Notes: generated from the letters alone by a model not told the origin. Shown: positions 34,079 through 42,036, counted from the stretch's first letter. The stretch is DNA of 52,283 bases from Haloarcula japonica DSM 6131 (GCF_000336635.1 NZ_AOLY01000031.1:1-52283), one strand, 5' to 3'. Program-made: numbers and translations.

Positions 34079-34738
34079 ATGTCGGGCCGAATGCTCGCCG
34101 AGGTCGAAGTGTTCGGTCCTCGGTCCTGTCAAGTACAGCCACACGCTGACGAGGAGTGGTCAGTGTCGTCGGTCTCTCGGAGCGCAACGAGTGGCGATGC
34201 CGACCGCGTTCTCGAAGAGTTCACGCTCAAGGGTGGTGAGGACCACCCGGGAGCGGTACAGAGCGAACACCCCAATGTGAACCATGTCTTCGCTTACGAC
34301 CAGCGACACGTCTTTCAGTTGTCTCGGGCGGCCGAACAGGGTTGTGTCTGTGAACGTATCGAAGCGGCCGGCTGTGTCGTCCAGAAGTTCACGGCGGATA
34401 CCGAATCCATCGTTGTCACGTTTCTCGTCGACGATATGCCGACTCTGCGGGAGATCGTTGCCGACCTCCAGTCGGAAGGTGAGACTGTCAAACTTCGTCG
34501 ACTGCTCGAAGACACGTCCACGGAGACGGACCGGCCGGTCGTGCTTGACCGCGCGAAACTGACCAACCGCCAGCGTGAGGTTCTGAGCCAGGCCCACCAG
34601 ATGGGGTACTTCGAACATCCGCGCGATGCGACTGCCGGTGACGTGGCCGACGCGCTGGACATCTCCACCTCGACGTTCACCGAACATCTCGCCGCCGCCC
34701 AGCGGAAACTCCTCGACGACCTGCTTGACTCCCGCTGA
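34079..34738 (+). CDS. narO: NarO-like HTH-10 regulator with redox-type cysteine motif
   Basis: This 219-residue bacterio-opsin activator-like regulator has a C-terminal HTH_10 domain (about 160-218). The N-terminal sensing region contains Cys17, Cys89, Cys91 and Cys99, giving C-Xn-C-X-C-X7-C. That is the motif I recall for NarO and DmsR, anaerobic activators of nitrate and DMSO respiration in Haloferax, where it may hold an Fe-S cluster. It is divergent from the nar operon and so is its likely activator. The ATG at 34079 is chosen by its TATA spacing; the longer frame from 34013 would run through the operator. Confidence 0.85.
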   Translation: MSGRMLAEVEVFGPRSCQVQPHADEEWSVSSVSRSATSGDADRVLEEFTLKGGEDHPGAVQSEHPNVNHVFAYDQRHVFQLSRAAEQGCVCERIEAAGCVVQKFTADTESIVVTFLVDDMPTLREIVADLQSEGETVKLRRLLEDTSTETDRPVVLDRAKLTNRQREVLSQAHQMGYFEHPRDATAGDVADALDISTSTFTEHLAAAQRKLLDDLLDSR

Positions 34739-34823
34739 GTGGGACCGCGCCGCGTCATGTCAGCGATACAGATGCATTTCACAGCAGTTATTCCAGCCGG
34801 CACGCGAGGTGCCACCGCCGTCA

Positions 34824-35489
34824 ATGACACAGGAACTAGGTCCCCTCGCTCGAACGCTGTCGCTGCCGTACTACGAAGACGCCCTCCCTGCACACGATCA
34901 GTTTCACGCCAAGCGAGTGCGAGACATCGCACTTCGGCTCGCGGGCCACTGCGACGGCTCGGTCGACCGGAATGTCCTCGCCGCATCGGCGTGGCTCCAC
35001 GACATTGGCCGGCCTCTGGAGCGGACCGGTGAAATCGATGACCACGACGAATGGGCCACGGCGGAAGCCGCGCAACTACTCGCGGCCGAGGGCGTGGAAC
35101 CCGACCGAATCAGCCGTATCAAACACTGCATTCGAGCACACAGTATCCGCGCAAGTTCTCCGGAGCCGAAAACGCTGGAGGCGAAACTCCTCTTCGATGC
35201 GGACAAACTGGACGCTGCCGGGGCGCGCGGGCTCGTCCGACTGGCCTGTATCGTCGGCGAGCGGTCTGGGCGTACGGGTGAGAAGTATGCCGTCATCGAT
35301 GATACGTCAGCGACCGCCCTCGAACCGTCGGAGTCTCCGGATATCGAACTCCTTCAGGACTGGGCTCAGGAACGGTTAGATACGCTGTACACTCAACCGG
35401 GCCGGCATCTCGGTCGGACGCGTCAGGAATTCATGGACGAGTTCTTTACCCGATTCGCCGGTGAAACCGGGGTTACTGGGGAGTGGTAA
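34824..35489 (+). CDS. HD-domain phosphohydrolase
   Basis: This 221-residue protein has the HD-superfamily metal site. His28 (FHAKRV), the His59-Asp60 pair (WLHDIGRP), a histidine helix (IKHCIRAHSI) and a final Asp (LFDADKLDA) are all present. It probably hydrolyses a nucleotide or other phosphate ester, but the substrate is unknown. A GTTATT element at 34787-34792 lies about 34 bases before the ATG. It follows narO after 85 bases and may have its own promoter, so a link to nitrate respiration is uncertain. Confidence 0.85.
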   Translation: MTQELGPLARTLSLPYYEDALPAHDQFHAKRVRDIALRLAGHCDGSVDRNVLAASAWLHDIGRPLERTGEIDDHDEWATAEAAQLLAAEGVEPDRISRIKHCIRAHSIRASSPEPKTLEAKLLFDADKLDAAGARGLVRLACIVGERSGRTGEKYAVIDDTSATALEPSESPDIELLQDWAQERLDTLYTQPGRHLGRTRQEFMDEFFTRFAGETGVTGEW

Positions 35490-35544
35490 ACGGTGTCCCC
35501 GGAATCACAGAACCCTTTACCCTCGCCCCGGCGACACTGCACCC

Positions 35545-35862
35545 ATGACCGAGTTCGACGCCGAGAAGTTCGACGAAAAATATGTCCACTACTTCGAGGA
35601 ACTTGAAACGGCGTACTCGAACGCCTATCAGGAGCTGCACGGGCAGTACGACTCCGAGGTCCTTCGCGGGATCGACCGACAGATTCTCAGCGAGAGCGAG
35701 CCGGTGTATGAGGGGGACGGGACGTTCAGCATTCGACTGCCTGACAACACTGCAGCGCGTGCAAAGTCTCTGCCGGGCGACGAAGCGACGTTCGACACAG
35801 TGCTGTCGGCGTTCACTGACGCTATCGAGCGCGAACTCCGCCGGCTGTTCGAGTTCGAGTAA
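35545..35862 (+). CDS. DUF5783-type small acidic haloarchaeal protein
   Basis: This 105-residue acidic protein starts with a Glu/Lys/Tyr-rich helix (FDAEKFDEKYVHYFEELE) and has a short beta segment and a C-terminal helix. I recognise it as a conserved haloarchaeal family that I recall as DUF5783. No catalytic motif is visible. A CTTTAC box at 35515-35520 lies 27 bases before the ATG, so the upstream open frame to 35461 is discarded. The function is unknown. Confidence 0.75.
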   Translation: MTEFDAEKFDEKYVHYFEELETAYSNAYQELHGQYDSEVLRGIDRQILSESEPVYEGDGTFSIRLPDNTAARAKSLPGDEATFDTVLSAFTDAIERELRRLFEFE

Positions 35863-36001
35863 TCCACGATTTCTACCCGACGGATCACTCGATAGCGGGC
35901 GTGTACAGCCTGTTTATCACCCCTTCTAGCAGCATTCGGCCTGGCGGATCGAAAACACCAGAATCAATGCAGTTCCGGTGCTAGCCCAACCAATTATACT
36001 A

Positions 36002-36520
36002 ATGGCGACCGATTCAGATCTTCACTGTCTCTTTACCGCACCCGTCGAGGAGAAGAACGACTCGTACGTGGTCGAGATTCCGAAACAGGAGGTCGAACTG
36101 GGGACGCTGTCTCCCGAGACGCTGTACCGGATCGCACTGTTCAAGTCGGCGGCTGAGGCACCTACGTCCCAGTCACCGGCCGGTTCCCAATCCAGATCTG
36201 ATCCGCAGTCCAGTTCCCACTCCAAGTCAGAGCCGCAGTCCAGTTCCCAATCCGGGCCACAGTCCGATTCGCAGTCCGGCGGGCCGAGCCGGGAACCGGA
36301 GTTCGGACCGTCGTCCCCGCCCGTTGCCGAGGGTGAGACGCGCGTAGTGGAAATCGAGAACATCGGCGACAAAGGCGACGGCGTCGCGCGTATCGACGGT
36401 GGGTACGTTGTCATCGTCTCCGACGCGGATGTCGGGGAGCGTCTCCGCGTTGAGATGGATCAGGTCCGTGAGAACGTGGCCTTCGCGGAAATCGTCGAGC
36501 GCCTGCCGTACTACGAATAA
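36002..36520 (+). CDS. TRAM-domain RNA-binding protein with repetitive linker
   Basis: This 172-residue protein has a beta-type N-terminal domain (about 1-50), a low-complexity Ser/Gln/Pro linker (about 54-105) and a C-terminal TRAM domain (about 112-172, with the ENIGDKGDGVARIDGG signature). TRAM domains bind RNA, and stand-alone versions act as RNA chaperones in archaea. The linker is encoded by 30-base tandem repeats. The ATG at 36002 is favoured by protein layout. A TTATA element lies only about 6 bases upstream, so promoter and start do not agree perfectly; a GTG at 35978 is also in frame. Confidence 0.82.
   Translation: MATDSDLHCLFTAPVEEKNDSYVVEIPKQEVELGTLSPETLYRIALFKSAAEAPTSQSPAGSQSRSDPQSSSHSKSEPQSSSQSGPQSDSQSGGPSREPEFGPSSPPVAEGETRVVEIENIGDKGDGVARIDGGYVVIVSDADVGERLRVEMDQVRENVAFAEIVERLPYYE
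36181..36270 (+). repeat. 30-base tandem repeats inside the TRAM gene
   Basis: About three degenerate 30-base units encode a ten-residue Ser/Gln-rich repeat. The 17-mer CCGCAGTCCAGTTCCCA is identical at 36203-36219 and 36233-36249, and GTTCCCAATCC recurs 60 bases apart (36183 and 36243). The period is a multiple of three, so gain or loss of units would keep the frame. Confidence 0.8.
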
Positions 36521-36595
36521 GCCACCCGTTCTCTCGGCTGGTTCCTACCTTCGCACTCTGTTGAGTTAGCCCGCTGCCGGTCAGACAGCCGAGGG

Positions 36596-36601
36596 TATAT
36601 T
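36596..36601 (+). promoter_or_regulatory. TATA box of the moaB gene
   Basis: TATATT in the context GGGTATATTTCC is centred 27-28 bases before the ATG at 36626, consistent with a leaderless mRNA. Confidence 0.6.
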
Positions 36602-36625
36602 TCCCCACCGACTGTCATCCCCGGT

Positions 36626-37261
36626 ATGGGACACGACCACGACGAAACGACCGGCCACGACGGGGCAGGTCACAGCCACGGCGAGCATGAACACGGAGAG
36701 CACGGCCACGACCATGGGGAGCACGAGCACGACAGTGGCCACGAGCACAGCCACGGAGAACACACCCACGATGACCATCACGCTCACGACGCCGAAGGAG
36801 TTGAAATAGGGGTTCTCACTGTCTCGACATCGAGAACACTGGACGACGACCCGGCGGGTGACATCATCGCCACAGCCTGTGAGGACGCGGGCCACGAAAT
36901 TGCCGAGCGCCGCCTCGTCGCGGACGAGATGGACGCTATCGAGGACGCCGTTGCCACCCTGCTGGATGGCGGCGTCGACGTAGTTCTGACGACCGGCGGG
37001 ACCGGCCTCACGCCCGACGACGTGACCGTCGACGCTATCGAACCGCTGTTCGACCGACCGGTTCCCGGCTTCGGCGAGCTGTTCCGGTGGCTCTCCTACG
37101 AGGAGGTCGGGCCGATGGCGATGGCCTCGCGGGCGACCGCCGGCGTCGTCGACGACCGTCTGGTGTTCTGTCTGCCTGGCAGCGAGAACGCCGCTCGGAC
37201 GGGCGCGGAGAAACTGGTCGCGCCCGCTGTGGGCCACCTGCTCGGTCTCGTCCGCCGGTAA
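36626..37261 (+). CDS. moaB: MoaB/MogA-type molybdopterin adenylyltransferase with His-rich N-terminus
   Basis: The C-terminal domain (about 60-211) is a MoaB/MogA fold that adenylates molybdopterin before metal insertion. It has the TTGGTGLTPDDVT motif and LPGSENAA near the end. It is preceded by a unique-looking N-terminal extension in which 20 of the first 54 residues are histidine, alternating with Gly, Glu and Asp. That is typical of metal-binding or metal-storage segments in metallochaperones. Which metal it would bind is unknown. Neighbours moaC and mobB-moaE are in the same pathway, each with its own short gap. Confidence 0.88.
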   Translation: MGHDHDETTGHDGAGHSHGEHEHGEHGHDHGEHEHDSGHEHSHGEHTHDDHHAHDAEGVEIGVLTVSTSRTLDDDPAGDIIATACEDAGHEIAERRLVADEMDAIEDAVATLLDGGVDVVLTTGGTGLTPDDVTVDAIEPLFDRPVPGFGELFRWLSYEEVGPMAMASRATAGVVDDRLVFCLPGSENAARTGAEKLVAPAVGHLLGLVRR

Positions 37262-37304
37262 CGGGACCCGCACGGTTTTGGGTCGGGGTCGGCTACGGGT
37301 AGCT

Positions 37305-37778
37305 ATGTCCGAGGAGTTCACCCACGTCGACGAAGAGGGGGACGCACAGATGGTCGATGTCGGCGACAAGGACGAGAGTCAGCGCCGCGCGGTCGCACGC
37401 GGACAGATCCGACTCACCGAGTCCACACTCGCCGCCATCGACGCCGACGAGGTGGAGAAAGGCGACGTGCTGACGACGGCCCGTATCGGCGCGATTCAGG
37501 CGGTGAAACATACCTGGGAGACGGTGCCGATGTGCCACCAGATCCCCATCACGAACGTCGAAGTCGAATTTACCATCGCTGACGACGCCGTCGAAATCAC
37601 CGTCGCCGTCGAGACGGTCGGCAAGACCGGCTGCGAGATGGAGGCCCTAGAGGGCGTGACGACCGGCCTCAACGTCGTTTGGGACATGGTGAAGGCCAAC
37701 GAAAAGGACGAAGACGGCGAGTATCCCGTGACGGCAATCCAGAACGTCCGGGTCGTCGAGAAAACCGTCGACCGCTGA
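37305..37778 (+). CDS. moaC: Cyclic pyranopterin monophosphate synthase MoaC
   Basis: MoaC acts with MoaA to form cyclic pyranopterin monophosphate in molybdopterin synthesis. The 157-residue protein has the family motifs: MVDVGDKDESQRRAVA near the N-terminus, the metal or substrate residues in VPMCHQIP, and EMEALEGVTTGLNVVWDM. Length is normal. The ATG at 37305 is chosen over an upstream in-frame GTG at 37278 because the protein then starts at the usual place. moaA is not in the window. Confidence 0.93.
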   Translation: MSEEFTHVDEEGDAQMVDVGDKDESQRRAVARGQIRLTESTLAAIDADEVEKGDVLTTARIGAIQAVKHTWETVPMCHQIPITNVEVEFTIADDAVEITVAVETVGKTGCEMEALEGVTTGLNVVWDMVKANEKDEDGEYPVTAIQNVRVVEKTVDR

Positions 37779-37850
37779 GCATAGCTAGTGACGGTGGAGA
37801 CGCCGCTGCCATGAAAAAGGTCTATCTACGTCGCCCTGCTACTGGTGTGC

Positions 37851-38678
37851 ATGCAAGTCCTCGGTATCGTCGGCCACTCCGAGTCGGGGAAGACCACGCT
37901 GGTCGAGCGGCTGACCCAGCGGCTCTCCGGGTCCGGACGTGTCGCGACGGTCAAACACTGCACGCACGCGCCGGACGTCGACACTGACGGGAAAGACACG
38001 GCTCGACACCGCGACGCTGGCGCGGCCGAAACGGTCGCGCTCACCGACGACGGCGAGTGGTACGCGACGGGGCAGTCGCGGACCCTGGACGAGACGCTGG
38101 ACGCCCTCGCACCCGACTACGACTACGCGCTCGTCGAGGGGTACTCCGAGGCGGCGATACCCAAGGTCGTCCTGGGCGACCGCGATGTCGCCGATCCCGT
38201 CGTCCATCGCGCGCCCCACGGCGCGGACGCTACTCTCGACGACATCATCGCTGCGATGGAGGAGCGGGACCCCTACATCACGCTGGAGACGCTCGTGGCG
38301 GACGTAAAGCGGGACCCCGACGAGGTGTACTCCGGCGCGATTGCGACCTTCACCGGGCGCGTTCGCGCCCAGGAAGGACCGGAGGACCCGCCGACGGAAC
38401 TCCTAGAGTTCGAGCGCTACGACGAAGTCGCCGCCGAGAAGATGGCCGCGCTCCGCCGGGACCTCGAAGCCCGTGACGGCGTCTACGCGGTCCGACTGCG
38501 CCACAAGACCGGCGTGGTCGAGGCCGGCGAGGACATCGTCTTCGTCGTCATCCTGGCCGGCCACCGCGGTGAGGCGTTCCGCGCCGTCGAGGACGGCATC
38601 AACCGCCTGAAGGAGGAAGTGCCGCTGTTCAAAAAGGAAGTCACCGTCGACGAGGAGTTCTGGGCGCACGAGCGGTGA
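37851..38678 (+). CDS. MobB-MoaE fusion protein for molybdenum cofactor synthesis
   Basis: This 275-residue protein fuses a MobB-type P-loop GTPase domain (about 1-110, with GHSESGKTT at 8-16 and LVEGYSE at about 97-103) to a MoaE domain. MoaE is the large subunit of molybdopterin synthase (about 135-275, with the conserved GAIATFTGRVR and RLRHKTGVVEAGEDIV segments). MoaE converts the pyranopterin to molybdopterin; MobB assists dinucleotide formation. A TCTATC element (37821-37826) lies 27 bases before the ATG at 37851. An in-frame GTG lies two codons earlier. Confidence 0.92.
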   Translation: MQVLGIVGHSESGKTTLVERLTQRLSGSGRVATVKHCTHAPDVDTDGKDTARHRDAGAAETVALTDDGEWYATGQSRTLDETLDALAPDYDYALVEGYSEAAIPKVVLGDRDVADPVVHRAPHGADATLDDIIAAMEERDPYITLETLVADVKRDPDEVYSGAIATFTGRVRAQEGPEDPPTELLEFERYDEVAAEKMAALRRDLEARDGVYAVRLRHKTGVVEAGEDIVFVVILAGHRGEAFRAVEDGINRLKEEVPLFKKEVTVDEEFWAHER

Positions 38679-38706
38679 GTCGGCAGCGCTGTTTTCACGA
38701 CACCGG

Positions 38707-39507
38707 CTACCGCCACGGCGTCGCCCGCAGGGCGTGGACTATCAACAGCGTCCCGAGCGCGACGCCCAGCAACACTACTGCCACGGGCAGCGCTGCGTCC
38801 AGGCCGTCCGAGATGAACGAGGCCCAGATCTGGACCGGCAGCGTCCGCGGGTAGTACGCCAGCATCATCGTCGCCCCGAACTCGCCCATCGCGCGTGCGA
38901 AAGTCAGCACGAGGCCGGCGAGCAGGCCGGGCTTTGCGAGCGGAACCGTCACCGAGCGCATCGTCCCGACCCAGTCGTGCCCGAGCGACCGCGAGGCCTC
39001 TTCGAGGTGGTCGTCGATGCCGTCGAAGGCGGCCTTGGCGGTGACGACGAAGAACGGCGACGCGACGAAGGTCTGGGCGGCGACGACCCCCAGCAGCGAC
39101 CGCGTCAGCGCCAGATCGGTGAGGCCGCCCAGCCCGTTCGGGCCGACGACGGTCAGCAGTAACATCCCGCTGACGACCGGCGGGAGGACGAGCGGCAGGA
39201 CGACGGCCCCCATCGCGGCGGTCGCCAGCGCGCCGGTGTTCTTCGAGAGCCAGTAGGCCAGCGGCAAACCGAACACGACGGCGATGGTGGTACTGCCGAG
39301 CGCGGCGACGAGGGAGGTGACCGCGGCGTTGATGACGTACGTCTCGGTCAGACTCGTCAGTAGCGCCGTCGGGGAGTACGTGAGCACGAGCACCATCACC
39401 GGGACGACGAAATACAGCAGTAGCACCGCTCCCAGGACGGGTACGAGTTCGCGCACGCCGACCGTGTGGCCGGCCGGGGTCTTACTGCGTGACAGTACTC
39501 GGGACAT
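38707..39507 (-). CDS. Molybdate/tungstate-type ABC transporter permease
   Basis: This 266-residue permease has six hydrophobic helices and the cytoplasmic EAA loop (EEASRSLGHDWVGTMRSVTVPLAKPG, read in two parts around residues 170-195), followed by FARAMGEFGATMM, typical of ModB/WtpB-like oxyanion permeases. It overlaps the end of the binding-protein gene by 26 bases. No ATPase gene follows; the next gene downstream converges from the other strand. The transported ion (molybdate, tungstate or another oxyanion) is inferred from the molybdenum neighbourhood. Confidence 0.82.
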   Translation of the reverse strand: MSRVLSRSKTPAGHTVGVRELVPVLGAVLLLYFVVPVMVLVLTYSPTALLTSLTETYVINAAVTSLVAALGSTTIAVVFGLPLAYWLSKNTGALATAAMGAVVLPLVLPPVVSGMLLLTVVGPNGLGGLTDLALTRSLLGVVAAQTFVASPFFVVTAKAAFDGIDDHLEEASRSLGHDWVGTMRSVTVPLAKPGLLAGLVLTFARAMGEFGATMMLAYYPRTLPVQIWASFISDGLDAALPVAVVLLGVALGTLLIVHALRATPWR

Positions 39508-40363
39508 CTCCCACTAGTCGAGGATACGCCTGGCGGACAGTAAATCCGTGTGGTGCGAGCCAGTCGCCGGACAGGACTGCCTCGAAGGCTGTGCGCGTCG
39601 CTTCTTGTTCGTCGCGGCGGACGGCTCCGTACTCGATTGGGTTGCCGGTGATTGCCGTGCCGTTTGGCAGTTCGTAGCTGGTGGTCTGATACTGCTCCGC
39701 GTATGTGGGGTCACCGAGGTGTATCTCCGGCGGGAACTCCCGGAACGGGTAGTCTCGTTCGACCGCCATACTCCGGTAGACGAACGCGGCGTTGACGGCT
39801 CCCGTCTCGAACTGCGCGAGCAGTTGCGTCTCCGGATAGGTCTGGTCCGGCGAGAGAACCGCATCAGCCAGGCCGGGTTCGTCGTAGTAGTCGGCTGCGA
39901 GGGCCAGCACGAACAGCGTCCGGTAGCCAAGCGGGTCGAGCGTCGGGTCGGTGCGGCCCAGTGAAACGCTGTCCCCCCGGAGCGGGTCGTACCATGGCTC
40001 CGCGTCCGCGACGCGCGTCCCGCCGTCGGTCTCTGGGTTGTATGCCAGCACCATCTCGTTGCTCGCGACCACAGCGTGCCAGGGGGTGTTCATGACCCGG
40101 TTGAACAGGGTCGGGTCCGCCAGCGCGACGATAGCCGGGTCGCGCTTCCCGTCGGCGACCAATCGCGCGGCCTGAACAGAGCCGCGGGCTTCGACGGCGA
40201 GCTCGACGTCCGTCTGGGTCTGGAGCGTCTCACTGGCCGCTTTCTGCAAACTCCCCGCGACCAGCACGTCCACCCGTTCCCGACCGAACGCCCCACAGCC
40301 TGCCGTCGCGGCGATACCACTCCCCAGCGCCGTGAGTACTGCGCGGCGGGTCCGGCGGGCCAT
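39482..40363 (-). CDS. WtpA/ModA-like oxyanion-binding lipoprotein
   Basis: This 293-residue solute-binding protein has an N-terminal export signal with twin arginines (RRTRRAVLTALGSG) and a lipobox cysteine (ATAGC, Cys23), so it is probably a TAT-exported lipoprotein. The mature part has the AGSL start, the VEARGSVQAARLV segment, ADPTL and NEMVLAYNP, as in archaeal WtpA/ModA proteins that bind molybdate or tungstate. It precedes the permease and diverges from thiC. Specificity between molybdate and tungstate cannot be read. Confidence 0.8.
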   Translation of the reverse strand: MARRTRRAVLTALGSGIAATAGCGAFGRERVDVLVAGSLQKAASETLQTQTDVELAVEARGSVQAARLVADGKRDPAIVALADPTLFNRVMNTPWHAVVASNEMVLAYNPETDGGTRVADAEPWYDPLRGDSVSLGRTDPTLDPLGYRTLFVLALAADYYDEPGLADAVLSPDQTYPETQLLAQFETGAVNAAFVYRSMAVERDYPFREFPPEIHLGDPTYAEQYQTTSYELPNGTAITGNPIEYGAVRRDEQEATRTAFEAVLSGDWLAPHGFTVRQAYPRLVGDVPSTVTQ

Positions 40364-40449
40364 TGTCCGTCTATTTCCCGTTCGCGTACATCGGTGTTGG
40401 GGTCCATCCCAGTATTGACAGGGTCTCTTTACCGCGACCGATCACCACA

Positions 40450-40459
40450 ATTATATAAT
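40450..40459. promoter_or_regulatory. Palindromic TATA element between thiC and the oxyanion transporter
   Basis: ATTATATAAT is its own reverse complement. On the plus strand it lies 27 bases before the thiC ATG (40482). On the minus strand it would start the transporter mRNA about 65 bases before its ATG. One TATA element may therefore serve both directions; only the thiC use fits the usual leaderless spacing. Confidence 0.6.
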
Positions 40460-40481
40460 TGAGTAATACAACCTAGTGATT

Positions 40482-41924
40482 ATGACGCAGCTAGCAGCGG
40501 CCCGGAACGGGACCGTCACCGAGGCGATGGAGCGAATCGCAGAGCGCGAAGGTGTCGAACCGGGGTTCGTCCGGCAGCAAGTCGCCGACGGACAGGCGGT
40601 GATTCCCGCAAACGTCGGTCACGACTCACTGGACCCGATGATTATCGGCCGGGAGTTTGCGACGAAGGTCAACGCAAACATCGGCAACAGCGAGGAGACG
40701 AGCGACATTGAGGGGGAACTGGAGAAGCTCCACACCGCCGTCCACTACGGCGCGGACACGGTGATGGACCTCTCGACGGGGAGTAACCTCGACGAGATAC
40801 GGTCGGCCAACGTCGAGCATTCGCCAGTCCCCATCGGGACGGTCCCCATCTACGAGGCGGTCAAGCGCGCCGGTGACGCGAACGAGATTACCCACGAACT
40901 GCTGCTCGACGTCATCGAGAAGCAGGCGAAACAGGGCGTCGACTACATGACCATCCACGCCGGCGTCCGGATGGAACACCTGCCGCTGACCGACGGCCGG
41001 AAAACGGGTATCGTCTCCCGTGGCGGATCTATCCTCGCCCAGTGGATCGAGGAGAACGGGATGGAGAACCCGCTGTATACGAAATTCGAGGACATCTGCG
41101 AGATATTCCGCGAGTACGACGTGACCTTCAGCCTCGGCGACGGCCTCCGTCCGGGCTGTCTCGCCGACGCCGGCGACGACGCGCAGTTCGCCGAACTGGA
41201 CACACTCGGCGAACTCACGCGGACCGCCTGGGACCACGACGTGCAGGTGATGGTCGAGGGACCGGGCCACGTCCCGATGGATCAGGTCGCCGAGCAAGTC
41301 GAACGCCAACAAGAGGTCTGTGACGGCGCGCCGTTCTACGTGCTCGGCCCGCTCGTGACCGACGTTGCGCCGGGCTACGACCATATCACGAGCGCTATCG
41401 GCGCGACGGAGGCGGGGCGTGCCGGTGCGGCGATGATCTGCTACGTGACCCCCAAGGAGCATCTCAGCCTCCCGGAGAAATCCGATGTGCGGGACGGACT
41501 TGCGGCTTATCGCATCGCTGCCCACGCCGCTGACGTGGCAAACGGCCGCGAGGGGGCACGGGACTGGGACGACGCCCTCTCGGAAGCCCGGTACGCCTTC
41601 GATTGGCGCGAGCAGTTCGACCTGGCGCTGGACCCCGACCGCGCCCGCGAGTACCACGACCAGACGCTCCCCGGTGACAACTACAAAGAGGCGCGATTCT
41701 GCTCAATGTGCGGCGTGGAGTTCTGTTCAATGCGCATCGACCAGGACGCGAGAGAAGACGGCGAGATGGAGACGATCGAGGCTGACGTTGACGACCGGAC
41801 TGCCCTCGAAGAGTCGTCAGCGGCGGAGGTAAACCGGCCGCCCGTCGGTACCCACGACGAGGCCGATATCCCCGGTCCTGACGCCGATATACCCGCTGAT
41901 ACAGAGGGTCGTGCCGACGATTAG
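40482..41924 (+). CDS. thiC: Phosphomethylpyrimidine synthase ThiC
   Basis: ThiC is a radical SAM enzyme that rearranges aminoimidazole ribotide into the thiamine pyrimidine. The 480-residue protein has conserved TIM-barrel segments ([35 protein letters not shown]) and the C-terminal CSMCGVEFC cluster motif (C-x2-C-x4-C), with an acidic variable tail after it. The ATG at 40482 sits 27 bases after its TATA box, which leaves no room for a TPP riboswitch leader. In-frame GTG 40476 is rejected. Confidence 0.95.
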   Translation: MTQLAAARNGTVTEAMERIAEREGVEPGFVRQQVADGQAVIPANVGHDSLDPMIIGREFATKVNANIGNSEETSDIEGELEKLHTAVHYGADTVMDLSTGSNLDEIRSANVEHSPVPIGTVPIYEAVKRAGDANEITHELLLDVIEKQAKQGVDYMTIHAGVRMEHLPLTDGRKTGIVSRGGSILAQWIEENGMENPLYTKFEDICEIFREYDVTFSLGDGLRPGCLADAGDDAQFAELDTLGELTRTAWDHDVQVMVEGPGHVPMDQVAEQVERQQEVCDGAPFYVLGPLVTDVAPGYDHITSAIGATEAGRAGAAMICYVTPKEHLSLPEKSDVRDGLAAYRIAAHAADVANGREGARDWDDALSEARYAFDWREQFDLALDPDRAREYHDQTLPGDNYKEARFCSMCGVEFCSMRIDQDAREDGEMETIEADVDDRTALEESSAAEVNRPPVGTHDEADIPGPDADIPADTEGRADD

Positions 41925-41938
41925 CACGGCGATAGTTC

Positions 41939-41945
41939 TTTATAA
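41939..41945 (+). promoter_or_regulatory. TATA box of the 22-codon microprotein gene
   Basis: TTTATAA is centred about 26 bases before the ATG at 41968. This is a near-ideal archaeal promoter placed only 14 bases after the thiC stop. Confidence 0.65.
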
Positions 41946-41967
41946 CCGGTGTTCGTTTATTGAAACG

Positions 41968-42036
41968 ATGCAAAAGAAAGTCATCGCCCTCGTCGCGGTC
42001 ATGGCGCTTGCCCTCGTGTACGTCGTCAAGCGATAA
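41968..42036 (+). CDS. 22-residue single-helix membrane microprotein (candidate)
   Basis: A 22-codon open frame reads MQKKVIALVAVMALALVYVVKR and then TAA. It begins with two lysines, has a continuous hydrophobic stretch of about 15 residues and ends Lys-Arg, which is the layout of a minimal transmembrane peptide. A consensus TTTATAA box stands 26 bases before the ATG. The codons have haloarchaeal third-position bias. No family is recognised. It lies alone between thiC and the TIM-barrel-like gene. Confidence 0.6.
   Translation: MQKKVIALVAVMALALVYVVKR

Noticed and set aside
36626..36790. The repeated CAC/GAG codons in moaB as a CRISPR or mobile repeat
   Set aside because: The repetition is explained by the in-frame histidine-rich protein segment and has no regular spacer structure.
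40364..40481. A possible TPP riboswitch before thiC
   Set aside because: The TATA box is 27 bases before the ATG, leaving essentially no leader, and no TPP aptamer core pattern is seen.
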